Below are positions 1 to 9,153 of a stretch of 64,000 nucleotides of DNA, piece after piece. Origin of the DNA: Janthinobacterium agaricidamnosum (GTDB taxonomy: Bacteria > Pseudomonadota > Gammaproteobacteria > Burkholderiales > Burkholderiaceae_D); assembly GCF_003667705.1 (NCBI RefSeq), contig NZ_CP033019.1:5952001-6016000 (forward strand), in the 5' to 3' direction. Positions within the stretch are counted from its first letter, which is position 1. The number at the start of each line of letters is the position of its first letter. A model generated the notes under the pieces. It worked only from the letters and a program-made list of their open reading frames with translations. It did not search any database and had not been told where the DNA came from. A program made the translations under genes and the position numbers.

Positions 1-1602
1 CTCGCCGATGGCCAGGCCATCCTGCAGCTTGCCCACGCGCTGGAACAGCTCGCCCGGACCTTCGCCAAACGGCGCCAGCAGCAGCATCAGCGCCAGCAGC
101 ACGACGATGGCGCGGCCGATGCCCGACAGCAGCACGGCCGCCTGGTCGCGCGCCTTGGGCGTGGCCAGCACAGGATGGGCGGCGTCCGGCGGCGGCGGGG
201 TCGAGGCCAGCAGCATGCAGATATCGTCAACCAGTACCGTCAGCAGATAGGTGCTGCACAGCACCACGATGACCCAGGCGATTTGCTTGGCAATAAAACT
301 GCCGAACGCCACATAGCCGACCAGCAAGCTGATGACGCTCGATGCCAGCGCCAGCCACAGCAGCACCGTGACGCAGCGCAGCCACAGCGGCGTGACCAGG
401 GTGGCGGGATCGGCCTCGCGCAACTGTCGCCAGCAGCGCTCGGCGCGCATCAGGCCGTAGGCGATGGTCGTGCTCATCACCAGGGCGACGATGCAGTTGA
501 CGGCCACGGCCGTCGACAAACCCGCATTGATGACGATGGTGACCCGTTCCGTGGCCCACACGAGCACGACGATGAAGGAAAACATCGATGGAAAATTGCG
601 CATGCGGTGCGCCAGCGCATCGGGCAGGGGCAGCAAGCGCCACGATACACGGCGTGGCGACAGCAGCGCGTGGCCGAGCCCTGCCGTAAAGCCGGCAAAA
701 CAGATGATGCCGATCAAGCTGCTGAGGAAAGTCGAGGTTTTTTCGGACAGACCGCCATCCCAGCGCAGCCCCATGGCCAGCAATTCGGCCACCAGGCCCG
801 GCGTGGCCGCCGCCAGCACCAGCACGGCCAGCGCATGCAGCGAACGGCGCAAACGGCCATGCGGCACGCGCGTGGCCGTGATCACCAACAGATAGCGCGA
901 AGCCCAGACGCTGGCGCCGAACACGGCCACGATGCCGGCCAGCAAGCCACCCCAGGCCGACCACGGCGTGGCGCTTGCCGCGTTCGTCAATTCCCCCTCC
1001 AGCGCCCGCAGGCGCTGCAGATTCTGCGGCAATTCCGCATGCAGTTGCTTCCAGAACGAACCGGCCAGTATCGACGCCGTGCGTTCACCCAGGCGCGCCT
1101 GCAACTGCGCGCGGCGCACCGTCGACACTTGCTCCGACGCCTGCGTCGCTTCCACGGCCAGCAAGCGCGCCAATTTCACCTGCGCATCGAGCGCGCTGCT
1201 GGTGCGATCCAGCTGGCTGCGCTGGGCCGCCACGTCGGGGGCGTCTTTCGTGCCCGCCGCCGGCTTGCCCAGCTCGGCCAGCCGCGCCTGCACGCTCGAC
1301 AGAGTGGGCACGAGCGCATCGGCCACCTTGTCGGCCTCGGCGCTGGCCGCCAGCGCATCGGCGCGCATCTGCGACAGGGTCGCGTCATCGAGTTCCGCCT
1401 CGCCATCGAGCGCCTTCTGGATGGTTGTAATCTGCTTGCGCAAGCCGTCGAGGCGCTGGTCGGCCGTGGCGGCGTCATCGACGGGTTGCGCCCAGGCGGC
1501 AGGTGTTGATAAGGAACAAGCCAGCAGCAGGCTCAATAGCAGCGGCAGCAGCCAGCCGCGCCGGCGCGCGGACAAACAGTGGGGGGTACGGAATGAAATC
1601 AT
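1..1602 (-). CDS. DUF3772/MscS-type mechanosensitive ion channel, C-terminus beyond left edge
   Basis: Partial gene entering from the left edge; 534 codons are visible. The start is the ATG at 1602, which gives a cleavable signal peptide (hydrophobic core about residues 16-35 ending in AAWAQ). A Gln/Ala-rich periplasmic helical region of about 170 residues follows, then at least five membrane segments. This order (signal peptide, coiled periplasmic domain, multiple TMs) matches large MscS-family proteins with an N-terminal DUF3772 domain, such as the YbiO/MscK type. The diagnostic MscS pore and beta domain would lie outside the window, so channel function is inferred. It is transcribed divergently from the MoxR cluster. 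Confidence 0.7.
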   Translation of the reverse strand, partial: MISFRTPHCLSARRRGWLLPLLLSLLLACSLSTPAAWAQPVDDAATADQRLDGLRKQITTIQKALDGEAELDDATLSQMRADALAASAEADKVADALVPTLSSVQARLAELGKPAAGTKDAPDVAAQRSQLDRTSSALDAQVKLARLLAVEATQASEQVSTVRRAQLQARLGERTASILAGSFWKQLHAELPQNLQRLRALEGELTNAASATPWSAWGGLLAGIVAVFGASVWASRYLLVITATRVPHGRLRRSLHALAVLVLAAATPGLVAELLAMGLRWDGGLSEKTSTFLSSLIGIICFAGFTAGLGHALLSPRRVSWRLLPLPDALAHRMRNFPSMFSFIVVLVWATERVTIVINAGLSTAVAVNCIVALVMSTTIAYGLMRAERCWRQLREADPATLVTPLWLRCVTVLLWLALASSVISLLVGYVAFGSFIAKQIAWVIVVLCSTYLLTVLVDDICMLLASTPPPPDAAHPVLATPKARDQAAVLLSGIGRAIVVLLALMLLLAPFGEGPGELFQRVGKLQDGLAIGE

Positions 1603-1973
1603 GTGGTCCTATGGGCCAGGTGAGACAAGTGGTATCAAGACGGCATCGCACCGGCGTGCGCGGCTGTGAAATGCCTCTGCAGGGGGCCGGAAACGACGGG
1701 TAGCACGGGAGTTGCTGAACTGTACGGCAAACATCGACAGACTAGCGCACTCCTGCGATCGCTGACGGATATTTTCGTGCGGCAAGAGCAAGCCCGTGCC
1801 AGCCAGCGGCCGCAGGGCGCCATTTCCATCCCGTATCATGCCCGTCCGGCGGCCCGCAAAAGCGGCGGCCAAGGACCGCAATGGTCTTGATGTTTACAAA
1901 AAAATTTCCACAAGACAATATATCAGCTTCTTGTTAAAATATTAAATTATTCTCTATATCAACGCGAGCACCC
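1603..1973. other. Intergenic region between divergent genes, promoter of the MoxR cluster
   Basis: This 371 bp gap holds no credible gene. The right 90 bp are sharply AT-rich and carry a possible sigma70 promoter for the MoxR operon: TTGTTA at 1931-1936 and TATATC at 1955-1960, an 18 bp spacer. The left 280 bp are ordinary GC-rich sequence without a clear signal. No strong Shine-Dalgarno precedes the ATG at 1974. Confidence 0.4.
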
Positions 1974-3095
1974 ATGACATTGCCTGTGAATCAAGCCGCG
2001 CAGCATTTACGAGCCGCCATTCGCGAGGCCACCGCAGGCCTGGTCGATCGCGAACAACTGGCCGAACTGATGATCCTGGCGGCCGTGGCAAGGGAACATT
2101 TGCTGGTGATTGGTCCCCCCGGCACGGCGAAGAGCGCTGTGGTACGGCGCGTGGCGCAGAGCCTTGGCGGACAGTATTTCGAATATCTGCTGGGCCGTTT
2201 CACGGAGCCATCCGAGCTGTTCGGCCCCGTCAACCTGAGCAAACTGCGCGTGGGCCAGGTGGAAACCGATATCGCCGGCATGCTGCCTGAAGCGGAAATC
2301 GCCTTCCTCGACGAAGTTTTCCTTGGCTCGACCGCCATCCTCAATACCTTGCTGGGACTGCTGAACGAACGCCAGTTCCGGCGCGGCCATACGCGCATTG
2401 AGTGCCCGCTGCGGGTCTGTGTCGGCGCCGCCAACGCGCTACCCGAGGATGAGGGCCTGGCAGCGTTCGCCGACCGCTTCCTGCTACACGTGTTTGTCGA
2501 GCCGGTGCCCGACAACCGTCTGGAGGATCTGCTGGCAGGCGGTTGGGCTGCCGGCCAGCACCAGGTGACGGCCATGCTCGACCTGTCCAGCCTCGACGTG
2601 CTGAACCAGGCCGTGCCGCAGGTCGACATGGAGGGCGTGCGGCTGGCGCTGGCACAGGCGATCCGCCTGCTGCGCCAGGCCCAGGTACAACTGTCGGACC
2701 GCCGCATCGTCAAGGCCCAGCAGCTGATCGCGGCGGCGGCCGTGCTGGCCGGCCGCAAGGCGGCCACCCGCGCCGACCTGTGGCCGCTGCTGTACGTGAT
2801 ACCGACGGCGGCAGGCCAGCTCAGCGCGCGCGAAATCCTGCGCGAACTGCTGGCGGAAGCCAGCCATCCACTGCTGCACGCGGTGGTCGAGCAGGCCGCC
2901 CAGCAGCCGATGGCGCGGCTGGCGCGCCTGGCCGAAAGCGCCGACCTGCTATTGGCGAACAGCGGCGCTGGTGATACCCGCCCGCGCATCGAAGCGCTGC
3001 TGCGCGAAATCGACGCCAACTTTGATGCCGTGCAACTACCCGAGCAACTGGCGCAGCGCCGCCAGCAGTTGATCGCCGCGGCGAGCACAGTCTGA
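1974..3095 (+). CDS. MoxR-family AAA+ ATPase of a bpX-type ternary system
   Basis: A 373-residue MoxR/RavA-class AAA+ ATPase. The Walker A motif GPPGTAKS lies at residues 47-54, Walker B with FLDEVF near 111-116, the sensor-1 segment GAANALPE near 151-158, and the arginine-finger-like FADRFLLH near 165-172. MoxR ATPases act as chaperone-like remodelling machines, usually with a von Willebrand A partner. It is the first gene of a tightly overlapping four-gene unit: its TGA overlaps the next ATG by one base. The partners downstream (small bpX-like protein, vWA-like protein, membrane-anchored beta-propeller protein) match the architecture of predicted MoxR-vWA-bpX ternary systems. The substrate is unknown. 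Confidence 0.85.
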   Translation: MTLPVNQAAQHLRAAIREATAGLVDREQLAELMILAAVAREHLLVIGPPGTAKSAVVRRVAQSLGGQYFEYLLGRFTEPSELFGPVNLSKLRVGQVETDIAGMLPEAEIAFLDEVFLGSTAILNTLLGLLNERQFRRGHTRIECPLRVCVGAANALPEDEGLAAFADRFLLHVFVEPVPDNRLEDLLAGGWAAGQHQVTAMLDLSSLDVLNQAVPQVDMEGVRLALAQAIRLLRQAQVQLSDRRIVKAQQLIAAAAVLAGRKAATRADLWPLLYVIPTAAGQLSAREILRELLAEASHPLLHAVVEQAAQQPMARLARLAESADLLLANSGAGDTRPRIEALLREIDANFDAVQLPEQLAQRRQQLIAAASTV

Positions 3096-3511
3096 TGCCG
3101 GTGATGGCATGGCAAACGCGCGTCACCGCGCTGGCGCCGGCCGGCATGGTGGCGCCAGCGACGCTGGCCCCCGTGCTGCTGGCGCGCCTGCGCACCTGCA
3201 CTGCCAGCCAGTTGCTGGCCTTGTCGGTGGTGGCGACGCGTGACCTGATGGTGCTGCTGGGCGCGAACGATGCATTGCCATGGGTGGACGGCGCGCGCTA
3301 CTGCGCCCCGCATCCGCAAGCCCCGAATCTGTGGACGCCCACGCATCTGGAGCCGGCGCTGCCGGCAGACCTGGTGCAAACCAATCTGATCGAACGGGCC
3401 GGCAGCAGCCCGGTACTGCTGTGGCCCGCGCCGGAGCTGCTGCTCCCGCTGGCTGCGGCCCAGACACTGACACCATCCTTGCTGGACTGGCTGGCCCAGG
3501 AGTTGGCATGA
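3095..3511 (+). CDS. Small bpX-type accessory protein
   Basis: A 138-residue protein with no catalytic motif that I recognise. It carries a distinctive central stretch, LPWVDGARYCAPHPQAPNLW (near residues 61-80), and a proline/leucine-rich C-terminal half (LLWPAPELLLPL). It is coupled at both ends: TGATG with the MoxR gene and ATGA with the vWA-like gene, so stoichiometric co-translation is likely. Position and size fit the small accessory bpX domains of MoxR-vWA-beta-propeller ternary systems, but the exact bpX subfamily cannot be assigned by eye. It has no signal peptide or membrane segment. Confidence 0.55.
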   Translation: MPVMAWQTRVTALAPAGMVAPATLAPVLLARLRTCTASQLLALSVVATRDLMVLLGANDALPWVDGARYCAPHPQAPNLWTPTHLEPALPADLVQTNLIERAGSSPVLLWPAPELLLPLAAAQTLTPSLLDWLAQELA

Positions 3512-5319
3512 CCTCGCTGCCAACCGCACTCGAGCCGTGGGCACCATGGCTCACGCTGTTTCCGCCCGACCTGGCGCCCGCCGTCGGCGCACTGCTGCTG
3601 CGCCTGCATCCGCTGGTCGGCAAACTCAGTACCGCCACCCTGGAGCGCGGTGCCGATCCGGCCGGTATCGGCAACATCGTGCGGCGCGGCCAGTACGAGC
3701 GCCTGCTGATGACGCAATGGGTGTATGCCGATGCCGAGGCGGATGAATTCCTGCGCCGCGCCGCCAGTGGCGAGCTGCTGTTCAACGGCCCCGAGCCGGC
3801 GGTACACCAGCGCTCGCTGCACAGCGTGGTGCTGTTCGACGCGGGGCCATCCCAGCTGGGCGAGCCGCGTCTCGCACATTTGGCGCTGTTCATCCTGCTG
3901 GCGCGCCGCGCGCAGCAGGCTGGCGCCCGGTTCAGCTGGGGCATCTGGCAGCTGCCCGGTATCCTGTCCGAAGACACGGAAAAAGAAGGCTTGCGCAAGC
4001 TGATCCAGTCGCGCACCCTGCACGCAGCGCCCGCCAACGCGCGCGAGCAGTGGCAAACCAGGCTTGGCGGCGACCTGGCCGACTGCTGGCTGATCGGCGT
4101 TGCCGGCGAGGCGCCCAGGCAGGCGCGTGAGCGGGTGGCGATTCGCCGCGCCCTCTGCGGCAACCATCTGAATGTCAGCCTGCGGCAGCGGCATGACTAC
4201 CGCACGGTGCAACTGGAATTGCCCGACGCGCCGACAGGCGTGCGCCTGCTGCGAAAACCGTTTGCGCCGCGCGCGCCAGCGGGCGTGATCCATCACCACG
4301 GCCACCAGCCGTCACGCGCACAGGCGCCGCGCTTCGCCAGCGGCGGCAATCTCGTGTGCGCGCCGCAACTCAATGGCGGCGCCATCGTCTATCACGTGCC
4401 CCAGTCGGCGTCCGTCAAACCCGGCAAGCCGCGCATCATCTCCGCGCCGAAGCATGGCGCCATCCTGGCAGCCGGCGTGTTCAAGCCGGCGCTGTCCTGT
4501 ATTACCTCGGCCGGCGGCACGCTGGGTTTTCACAACTTTCCCGGTCCCCTGTTTTCCAGCAAACCGATCATGTGCGACCGGCCGCCGCTGGAACAATTCC
4601 ATGCGCCGCCCGGCATGGGACGATGGTTGCAGACGTTCTATCTGCTGGCCAACCACAACGTCAATTGCTACGAACATGTCGTTGTACTCGATACCAAAAG
4701 ACGGCTGGTTTGCTGGCAGGCGGCTCCGGCGGCATCGCACAAGGTGGCGTCCACGGTTTCCTTCCGGGCTGTGCTCGACAATGTGATCGGCGCTGACCAG
4801 CTGGGCGACTCGCTGTATATCGGCTGCGCCGATGGCGACGGCGTGCAGCTGTATCACTGGCATCGCCAGAATGCGACCCCGTACAAGATGCAACGGATCG
4901 CGCAACAAGGCAGCAGGCTGCTGCATGGCGCCTTGAAAGGCGAGCACGCCGGGCACAGCGGCAACCTGCTGGCGCTCAAAACCGGCCCGAGCCGCTGGTG
5001 GGTCGGCAGCCACGCCATGGGCGAAGCGATGGACATCGACGACAACGCCGCCGTGCTGGGCGTGGCCATCAGCGAAAAACACCCCAAGCCCGGCCTGGTG
5101 GTGCTGCATCCGGGCCGCTACCGCATCGAATTGCGGGTCGGCCATCTGCGCTACACGCTGGCCACGTCACCCGAAGCGATACAGCAAGCCAGCATGGATC
5201 CTGCCAGCGCGCGCATCGCCTGGATCACGGCCAAGAGCAGCACCCTCGTCGTGCGCCATATCGATGACGAGCAGCCGCTGTTGCAAATTTCCTGCGATCG
5301 AGACATTGATGAGTCATAA
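3508..5319 (+). CDS. vWA-like / bpX protein of the MoxR ternary system
   Basis: A 603-residue protein starting at the ATG at 3508, which overlaps the previous stop (ATGA); the reading frame is open further upstream but those starts would lie deep inside the preceding gene. The N-terminal third has a von Willebrand A-like core: the strand VVLFDAGPSQLG (about residues 108-119) occupies the place of a MIDAS DxSxS motif but is degenerate, followed by a long helix and the strand FSWGIWQLPG. The C-terminal half is rich in short beta strands ending in W-G or G-D turns, consistent with propeller-like repeats. It is probably the scaffold bridging the MoxR ATPase and the propeller protein. Degeneracy of the metal site suggests a structural role. 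Confidence 0.55.
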   Translation: MTSLPTALEPWAPWLTLFPPDLAPAVGALLLRLHPLVGKLSTATLERGADPAGIGNIVRRGQYERLLMTQWVYADAEADEFLRRAASGELLFNGPEPAVHQRSLHSVVLFDAGPSQLGEPRLAHLALFILLARRAQQAGARFSWGIWQLPGILSEDTEKEGLRKLIQSRTLHAAPANAREQWQTRLGGDLADCWLIGVAGEAPRQARERVAIRRALCGNHLNVSLRQRHDYRTVQLELPDAPTGVRLLRKPFAPRAPAGVIHHHGHQPSRAQAPRFASGGNLVCAPQLNGGAIVYHVPQSASVKPGKPRIISAPKHGAILAAGVFKPALSCITSAGGTLGFHNFPGPLFSSKPIMCDRPPLEQFHAPPGMGRWLQTFYLLANHNVNCYEHVVVLDTKRRLVCWQAAPAASHKVASTVSFRAVLDNVIGADQLGDSLYIGCADGDGVQLYHWHRQNATPYKMQRIAQQGSRLLHGALKGEHAGHSGNLLALKTGPSRWWVGSHAMGEAMDIDDNAAVLGVAISEKHPKPGLVVLHPGRYRIELRVGHLRYTLATSPEAIQQASMDPASARIAWITAKSSTLVVRHIDDEQPLLQISCDRDIDES

Positions 5320-8017
5320 GATACGCCGCCCCCTGCATGACGGCATGCAGCTGGTGCATGCGCTGTGGTTCGACCTGGCCCTGCTGGGCGAGGCCGAGGT
5401 GCGCCGCCGCGTGCTGCGGCACTGGGCGCCGGGCGCGCGACTGCACCGGGTGCACGATGGTTTCCTGCTGTTGCTGGCGACGCCGCGCTACGGCCAGTGC
5501 GCCGCGCTGGACGGCTTGCCGCTGTGCGAACAGGCGGGCATCCTCAGCAGCGCGCCACTGGCGGCGGACGAACGGGCGGTCACGCCTCCGTCCGGCATCT
5601 GGCTGGTGCGCGCGGCGCAGGCGCAGCTGATCAGCCTTGCGGCGGCGCCGCGTATCGACCCGGCCGCCTGGCTCGATCTGCGCGCAATTCCCCTGCATGC
5701 GCCATTGCGCCCGCCGCTAGCCGCTGCGGCTGCGGCCACTGCGGCCTTGCTGGAAACGCTGCCCGTGCGCGACATCTTCGCGGGCGCGCTGGCACCGCCC
5801 AGCGACAAACGCGAAGCGTTTCTACGCCAGATGGACGAGGCGCAGCACGGCGCCAAGGCCATGCGGCGCGGCGCCGGCATCGCGCTGGCGGTGACGGGCG
5901 TGGCGGCCGTCCTGCTGGGCGCCATACCGCTGGGCTTGATCAAGCTGTTCGGCGGCGGCAAGCAGGCCGCATCCGCGCAGGCGGACAGCGGCCGGCAACA
6001 GCGACCGCCATCGGCGCTGCAGCAGCGCCTGGCCGCGCTGGCGACCCGGCTGGCGATCATGACGCGCGCCTCCACGGTGATCGGCTGGCGCCAGGCCGCT
6101 TATCTGCGCAAGATGATGCAGCTGCTGGAACAGGGCGACGTGAAAGAAGCCCTGCGCCATGCGATCCCGCTCGACACCCTGTCGCCAGCGCGCCGTCCCG
6201 CCTTCGGCACGCCGCGCCCGCGCACCAGCCTGGAAATTTCCGGCCCCGGCCAGGCGAGCAGCTCGATCAGCCTCGGCGGCGAGCTGGAGCAATACTTGCG
6301 CGCGACCTACCGCGCCACCTTCGAGCGGCTCGATCGTGAAGGCAAGATCGACGAAGCCACCTACGTGCTGGCGGAACTGCTCAAGTGCGGTAGCGAGGCA
6401 GTCGACTATCTGGAGAAAAAGGGCCGCATCAAGCAAGCCGCGCAGCTGGCGGAAACCATGGAGCTGGCGCCGGAAGTCGCCGTGCGCCTGTGGTGCATGG
6501 CAGGCGACGTCGAACGGGCGGTGAAGCTGGCCCGGCTCGGCCAGGCGTTTGCCGCGGCGGTCCAGTTGCTGGAACGGCGCAAGAGTCCGCAGGCACCGGA
6601 GATGCGCTTGCTATGGGCCGAGGATCTGGCCATGCGCGGCCAGCTGAGCGAAGCGGCGGAAGCCATCTGGCCATTGCCGGAGCAGCAGGACAAGGCGCTG
6701 GCATGGCTGCTGGAAGGCGAGCGCACGGGGGGCGTGCTGGGCATGCGTGCCCTCCTCAAAAAGCTGGCCTTGCTGCCAGCCAGCCTGGCCGACAGCGAAG
6801 CGGCCGTGCTGCAGCTGCTCGACGACGACAGCGACGAAGGCGCGCAGCAGCGCATGCGCCTGGGCACGGAATTGCTGGCGCTGTCGCTGCATTCGCCCGC
6901 CACCCGACGCGTGGCGGCGGAACTCATGCGCCCCTTGCTGGCCGACCGCATGGGCGAACGTATCGCATTCGACAAGAAGGCAATGGCCAAGCTGCTGTCA
7001 CTGTCCGACGGCGCCGTCCTGCGGGCCGATCTGTCGGCATTGACCCTGCCTGCCATGGTGCCGCCCCAGGAGCTGCGCAAGCGCCGCAAGCCGCTGCGGG
7101 TGCATCTGGCCGAACGCGGCCTGTTGACAATCCATGATGCCCGGCGCCTGCCGGACGGCCATTACCTGCTGGCGCTGGGCGAGGGCGGCGTGGTGCGCAT
7201 CGACCGGCATGGCCGGCAACTGGCGCAGTTCCCAGTGCCGGCGACGCAGCTGGTGATGGCGGCCGGCGGCCAGCGTGCGCTGGCGCTGGTGCAGCGCGAC
7301 AGCATGTGGCGCGTCAGCCGCATCGACTTGATCGCGCGCAAAGTGTCGGACTGGATCATCCAGCCACTGCGCTTCTGGGCCGACAACTATGACGGCCTGA
7401 TCTGGAACGCGGTGATCGACAACCGCCTCGTCGCCATCGACAGCAGCAAGGATCAGTTGTCGGTGAGCTGGCAAGTGGCCGACTTGCCAGGGCGGGTGGT
7501 CGCCTTCCAGGAAGAGCCTGGCGTACAGACCTTGCTGCTGGCGACGGCAGAAGGCATCCAGCAATGGCGCTATCAATTGCCCGCGCGCCGCCTGCTGCAG
7601 CGCGACAGCTTCCCGCATCCACGCGATCCAGTGCTGGCGCTGCTGCCGCATAGCGCGCGCGATGCGCCCACCCTGGTCTGCATCATGGGGGATGACGGGC
7701 CTCGCTACCTGCAAGTGCATCACGGCGGCGCCACTGCGCCCTTGACGCTGCCGTTGCAGGCGATTGCCTCGGTTCCCGAGGTGACCCAGGCGGCAGGCTT
7801 GCTGATGGTGCGCAGCCACCTCGACGACGACAGCCCCATGGAATGCCTGGTGGCCGATGGCGGAACGGGAACCGTCCTGGCCCAATTGCGGCTGGACGAA
7901 TGCGATGCGGCACGCGTGCATGTCAATGACGGCCACATCCTGCTGTGCGACGACGCGGGCCGGCTGATCGATATCGACTGCGAAAACAGCCAGGTCCACA
8001 CCTTGACGCTGGCGTAG
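5309..8017 (+). CDS. Membrane-anchored beta-propeller (bpX) protein of the MoxR ternary system
   Basis: A 902-residue protein using the ATG at 5309, 11 bp inside the previous gene. Domain order: N-terminal bpX-like domain (about 1-160), a single membrane segment at about 190-213 (GIALAVTGVAAVLLGAIPLG), a Gln/Ala-rich linker, a helical-repeat region (about 320-560, TPR-like with repeated LAE/AVKLARLG helices), then a C-terminal beta-propeller (about 590-902) with repeated blades such as HDARRLPDGHYLLALGEGG. The propeller follows the helical solenoid as in many scaffolds. It is probably the membrane-bound effector or sensor of the system. It ends 40 bp before a strong hairpin. Confidence 0.6.
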   Translation: MSHKIRRPLHDGMQLVHALWFDLALLGEAEVRRRVLRHWAPGARLHRVHDGFLLLLATPRYGQCAALDGLPLCEQAGILSSAPLAADERAVTPPSGIWLVRAAQAQLISLAAAPRIDPAAWLDLRAIPLHAPLRPPLAAAAAATAALLETLPVRDIFAGALAPPSDKREAFLRQMDEAQHGAKAMRRGAGIALAVTGVAAVLLGAIPLGLIKLFGGGKQAASAQADSGRQQRPPSALQQRLAALATRLAIMTRASTVIGWRQAAYLRKMMQLLEQGDVKEALRHAIPLDTLSPARRPAFGTPRPRTSLEISGPGQASSSISLGGELEQYLRATYRATFERLDREGKIDEATYVLAELLKCGSEAVDYLEKKGRIKQAAQLAETMELAPEVAVRLWCMAGDVERAVKLARLGQAFAAAVQLLERRKSPQAPEMRLLWAEDLAMRGQLSEAAEAIWPLPEQQDKALAWLLEGERTGGVLGMRALLKKLALLPASLADSEAAVLQLLDDDSDEGAQQRMRLGTELLALSLHSPATRRVAAELMRPLLADRMGERIAFDKKAMAKLLSLSDGAVLRADLSALTLPAMVPPQELRKRRKPLRVHLAERGLLTIHDARRLPDGHYLLALGEGGVVRIDRHGRQLAQFPVPATQLVMAAGGQRALALVQRDSMWRVSRIDLIARKVSDWIIQPLRFWADNYDGLIWNAVIDNRLVAIDSSKDQLSVSWQVADLPGRVVAFQEEPGVQTLLLATAEGIQQWRYQLPARRLLQRDSFPHPRDPVLALLPHSARDAPTLVCIMGDDGPRYLQVHHGGATAPLTLPLQAIASVPEVTQAAGLLMVRSHLDDDSPMECLVADGGTGTVLAQLRLDECDAARVHVNDGHILLCDDAGRLIDIDCENSQVHTLTLA

Positions 8018-8060
8018 ACGCGTGCCGGGTCAATCGGATGCCCGAACATATTGGGGAGGC

Positions 8061-8079
8061 GCGTCGCCCCGGGCGACGC
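8061..8079. terminator. Hairpin between convergent genes
   Basis: A perfect 8-bp stem (GCGTCGCC / GGCGACGC) with a 3-nt loop lies between the stop codons of the convergent propeller gene and mesD. There is no T-tract on either strand, so it may protect 3 prime ends rather than terminate efficiently. Confidence 0.45.
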
Positions 8080-8103
8080 ACCGGAACCGTACTTCACCTC
8101 CTG

Positions 8104-9129
8104 CTAGGCGAGTTCTCCGCGGATGATTGCCGCACCGGCGCTGAGCGCATTGAGTTTGCCTCTTGCCACGCCACGCGCCAAGGGCGCCATGCCGCAGTTG
8201 GTGCTCGGGTAGAGCTTGTCGGCATCGACAAAGCGCAGCGCCTTGCGCAGGGTGTTGGCCACTTCCTCCGGCGTTTCAATGGTATTGCTGGCCACGTCGA
8301 TGGCGCCGACCATCACTTTTTTGCCGCGTATGAGTTCAATCAGGTCGATCGGCACGCGCGAGTTATGGCATTCCAGCGAGATGATGTCGATACTCGACTG
8401 CTGCAGCTTGGGGAACGATTCCTCATATTGACGCCACTCGGACCCCAGCGTATTTTTCCAGTCCGTATTGGCCTTGATGCCGTAGCCATAGCAAATATGC
8501 ACGGCCGTTTCGCATTTGAGGCCTTCGATCGCCCGCTCCAGGGTGGCGATGCCCCAATCGTTCACTTCATCGAAGAACACATTGAAAGCGGGTTCGTCAA
8601 ACTGGATGATGTCGACGCCGGCCGCCTCCAGTTCCCGCGCTTCCTGATTGAGGATCTTGGCGAATTCCCAGGCCAGTTTTTCGCGGCTTTTATAGTGGCT
8701 GTCATACAGCGTATCGATCATCGTCATCGGACCTGGCAGCGCCCATTTGATCGGCTGCGTGGTCTGCTGACGTAAAAACCTGGCGTCGTCCACAAACACC
8801 GGCTTGGTGCGGCTCACGGCGCCCACGACGGTCGGCACGCTCGCATCGTAGCGGTCACGGATTCGGACGGTCTCGCGTTTGTCAAAATCGACGCCGCTCA
8901 GATGCTCGATAAACGTGGTGACAAAATGCTGGCGGGTTTGCTCGCCATCGCTGACGATATCGATGCCTGCCTGCTGCTGTTCCTGCAGCGACAAGCGCAA
9001 GGCATCCTGTTTGCCCTCAATCAATTCCTCGTCCTGTAATTTCCACGGAGACCAGAGTTTTTCAGGCTGCGCCAGCCAGGAAGGTTTGGGCAAGCTGCCG
9101 GCGGTTGATGTAGGCAATAATTTTTTCAT
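8104..9129 (-). CDS. mesD: Core methionine synthase MesD (folate-independent)
   Basis: A 341-residue MetE C-terminal-type (core) methionine synthase lacking the N-terminal folate-binding half of MetE. The zinc/homocysteine ligands are visible: H211 and C213 in VHICYGYG, E253 in SLECHNSR and C312 in STNCGMAP; IQFDEPAF (176-183) is the conserved substrate loop. MesD of aerobic bacteria makes methionine from homocysteine without methyltetrahydrofolate or cobalamin, but needs the DUF1852 protein and oxygen; its methyl donor is not known. Here it is the last gene of an operon with DUF1852 (24 bp upstream) and an FMN reductase. The start ATG at 9129 gives the family-typical MKKLLPTSTAGS N-terminus. 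Confidence 0.88.
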   Translation of the reverse strand: MKKLLPTSTAGSLPKPSWLAQPEKLWSPWKLQDEELIEGKQDALRLSLQEQQQAGIDIVSDGEQTRQHFVTTFIEHLSGVDFDKRETVRIRDRYDASVPTVVGAVSRTKPVFVDDARFLRQQTTQPIKWALPGPMTMIDTLYDSHYKSREKLAWEFAKILNQEARELEAAGVDIIQFDEPAFNVFFDEVNDWGIATLERAIEGLKCETAVHICYGYGIKANTDWKNTLGSEWRQYEESFPKLQQSSIDIISLECHNSRVPIDLIELIRGKKVMVGAIDVASNTIETPEEVANTLRKALRFVDADKLYPSTNCGMAPLARGVARGKLNALSAGAAIIRGELA

Positions 9130-9153
9130 GATCAGCGATTTCGTGTATTTGGA

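Noticed and set aside
1991..3547. Minus-strand open frame of 518 codons across the MoxR gene
   Set aside because: Shadow frame with Arg/Ser/Ala bias; the plus-strand MoxR ATPase carries intact motifs.
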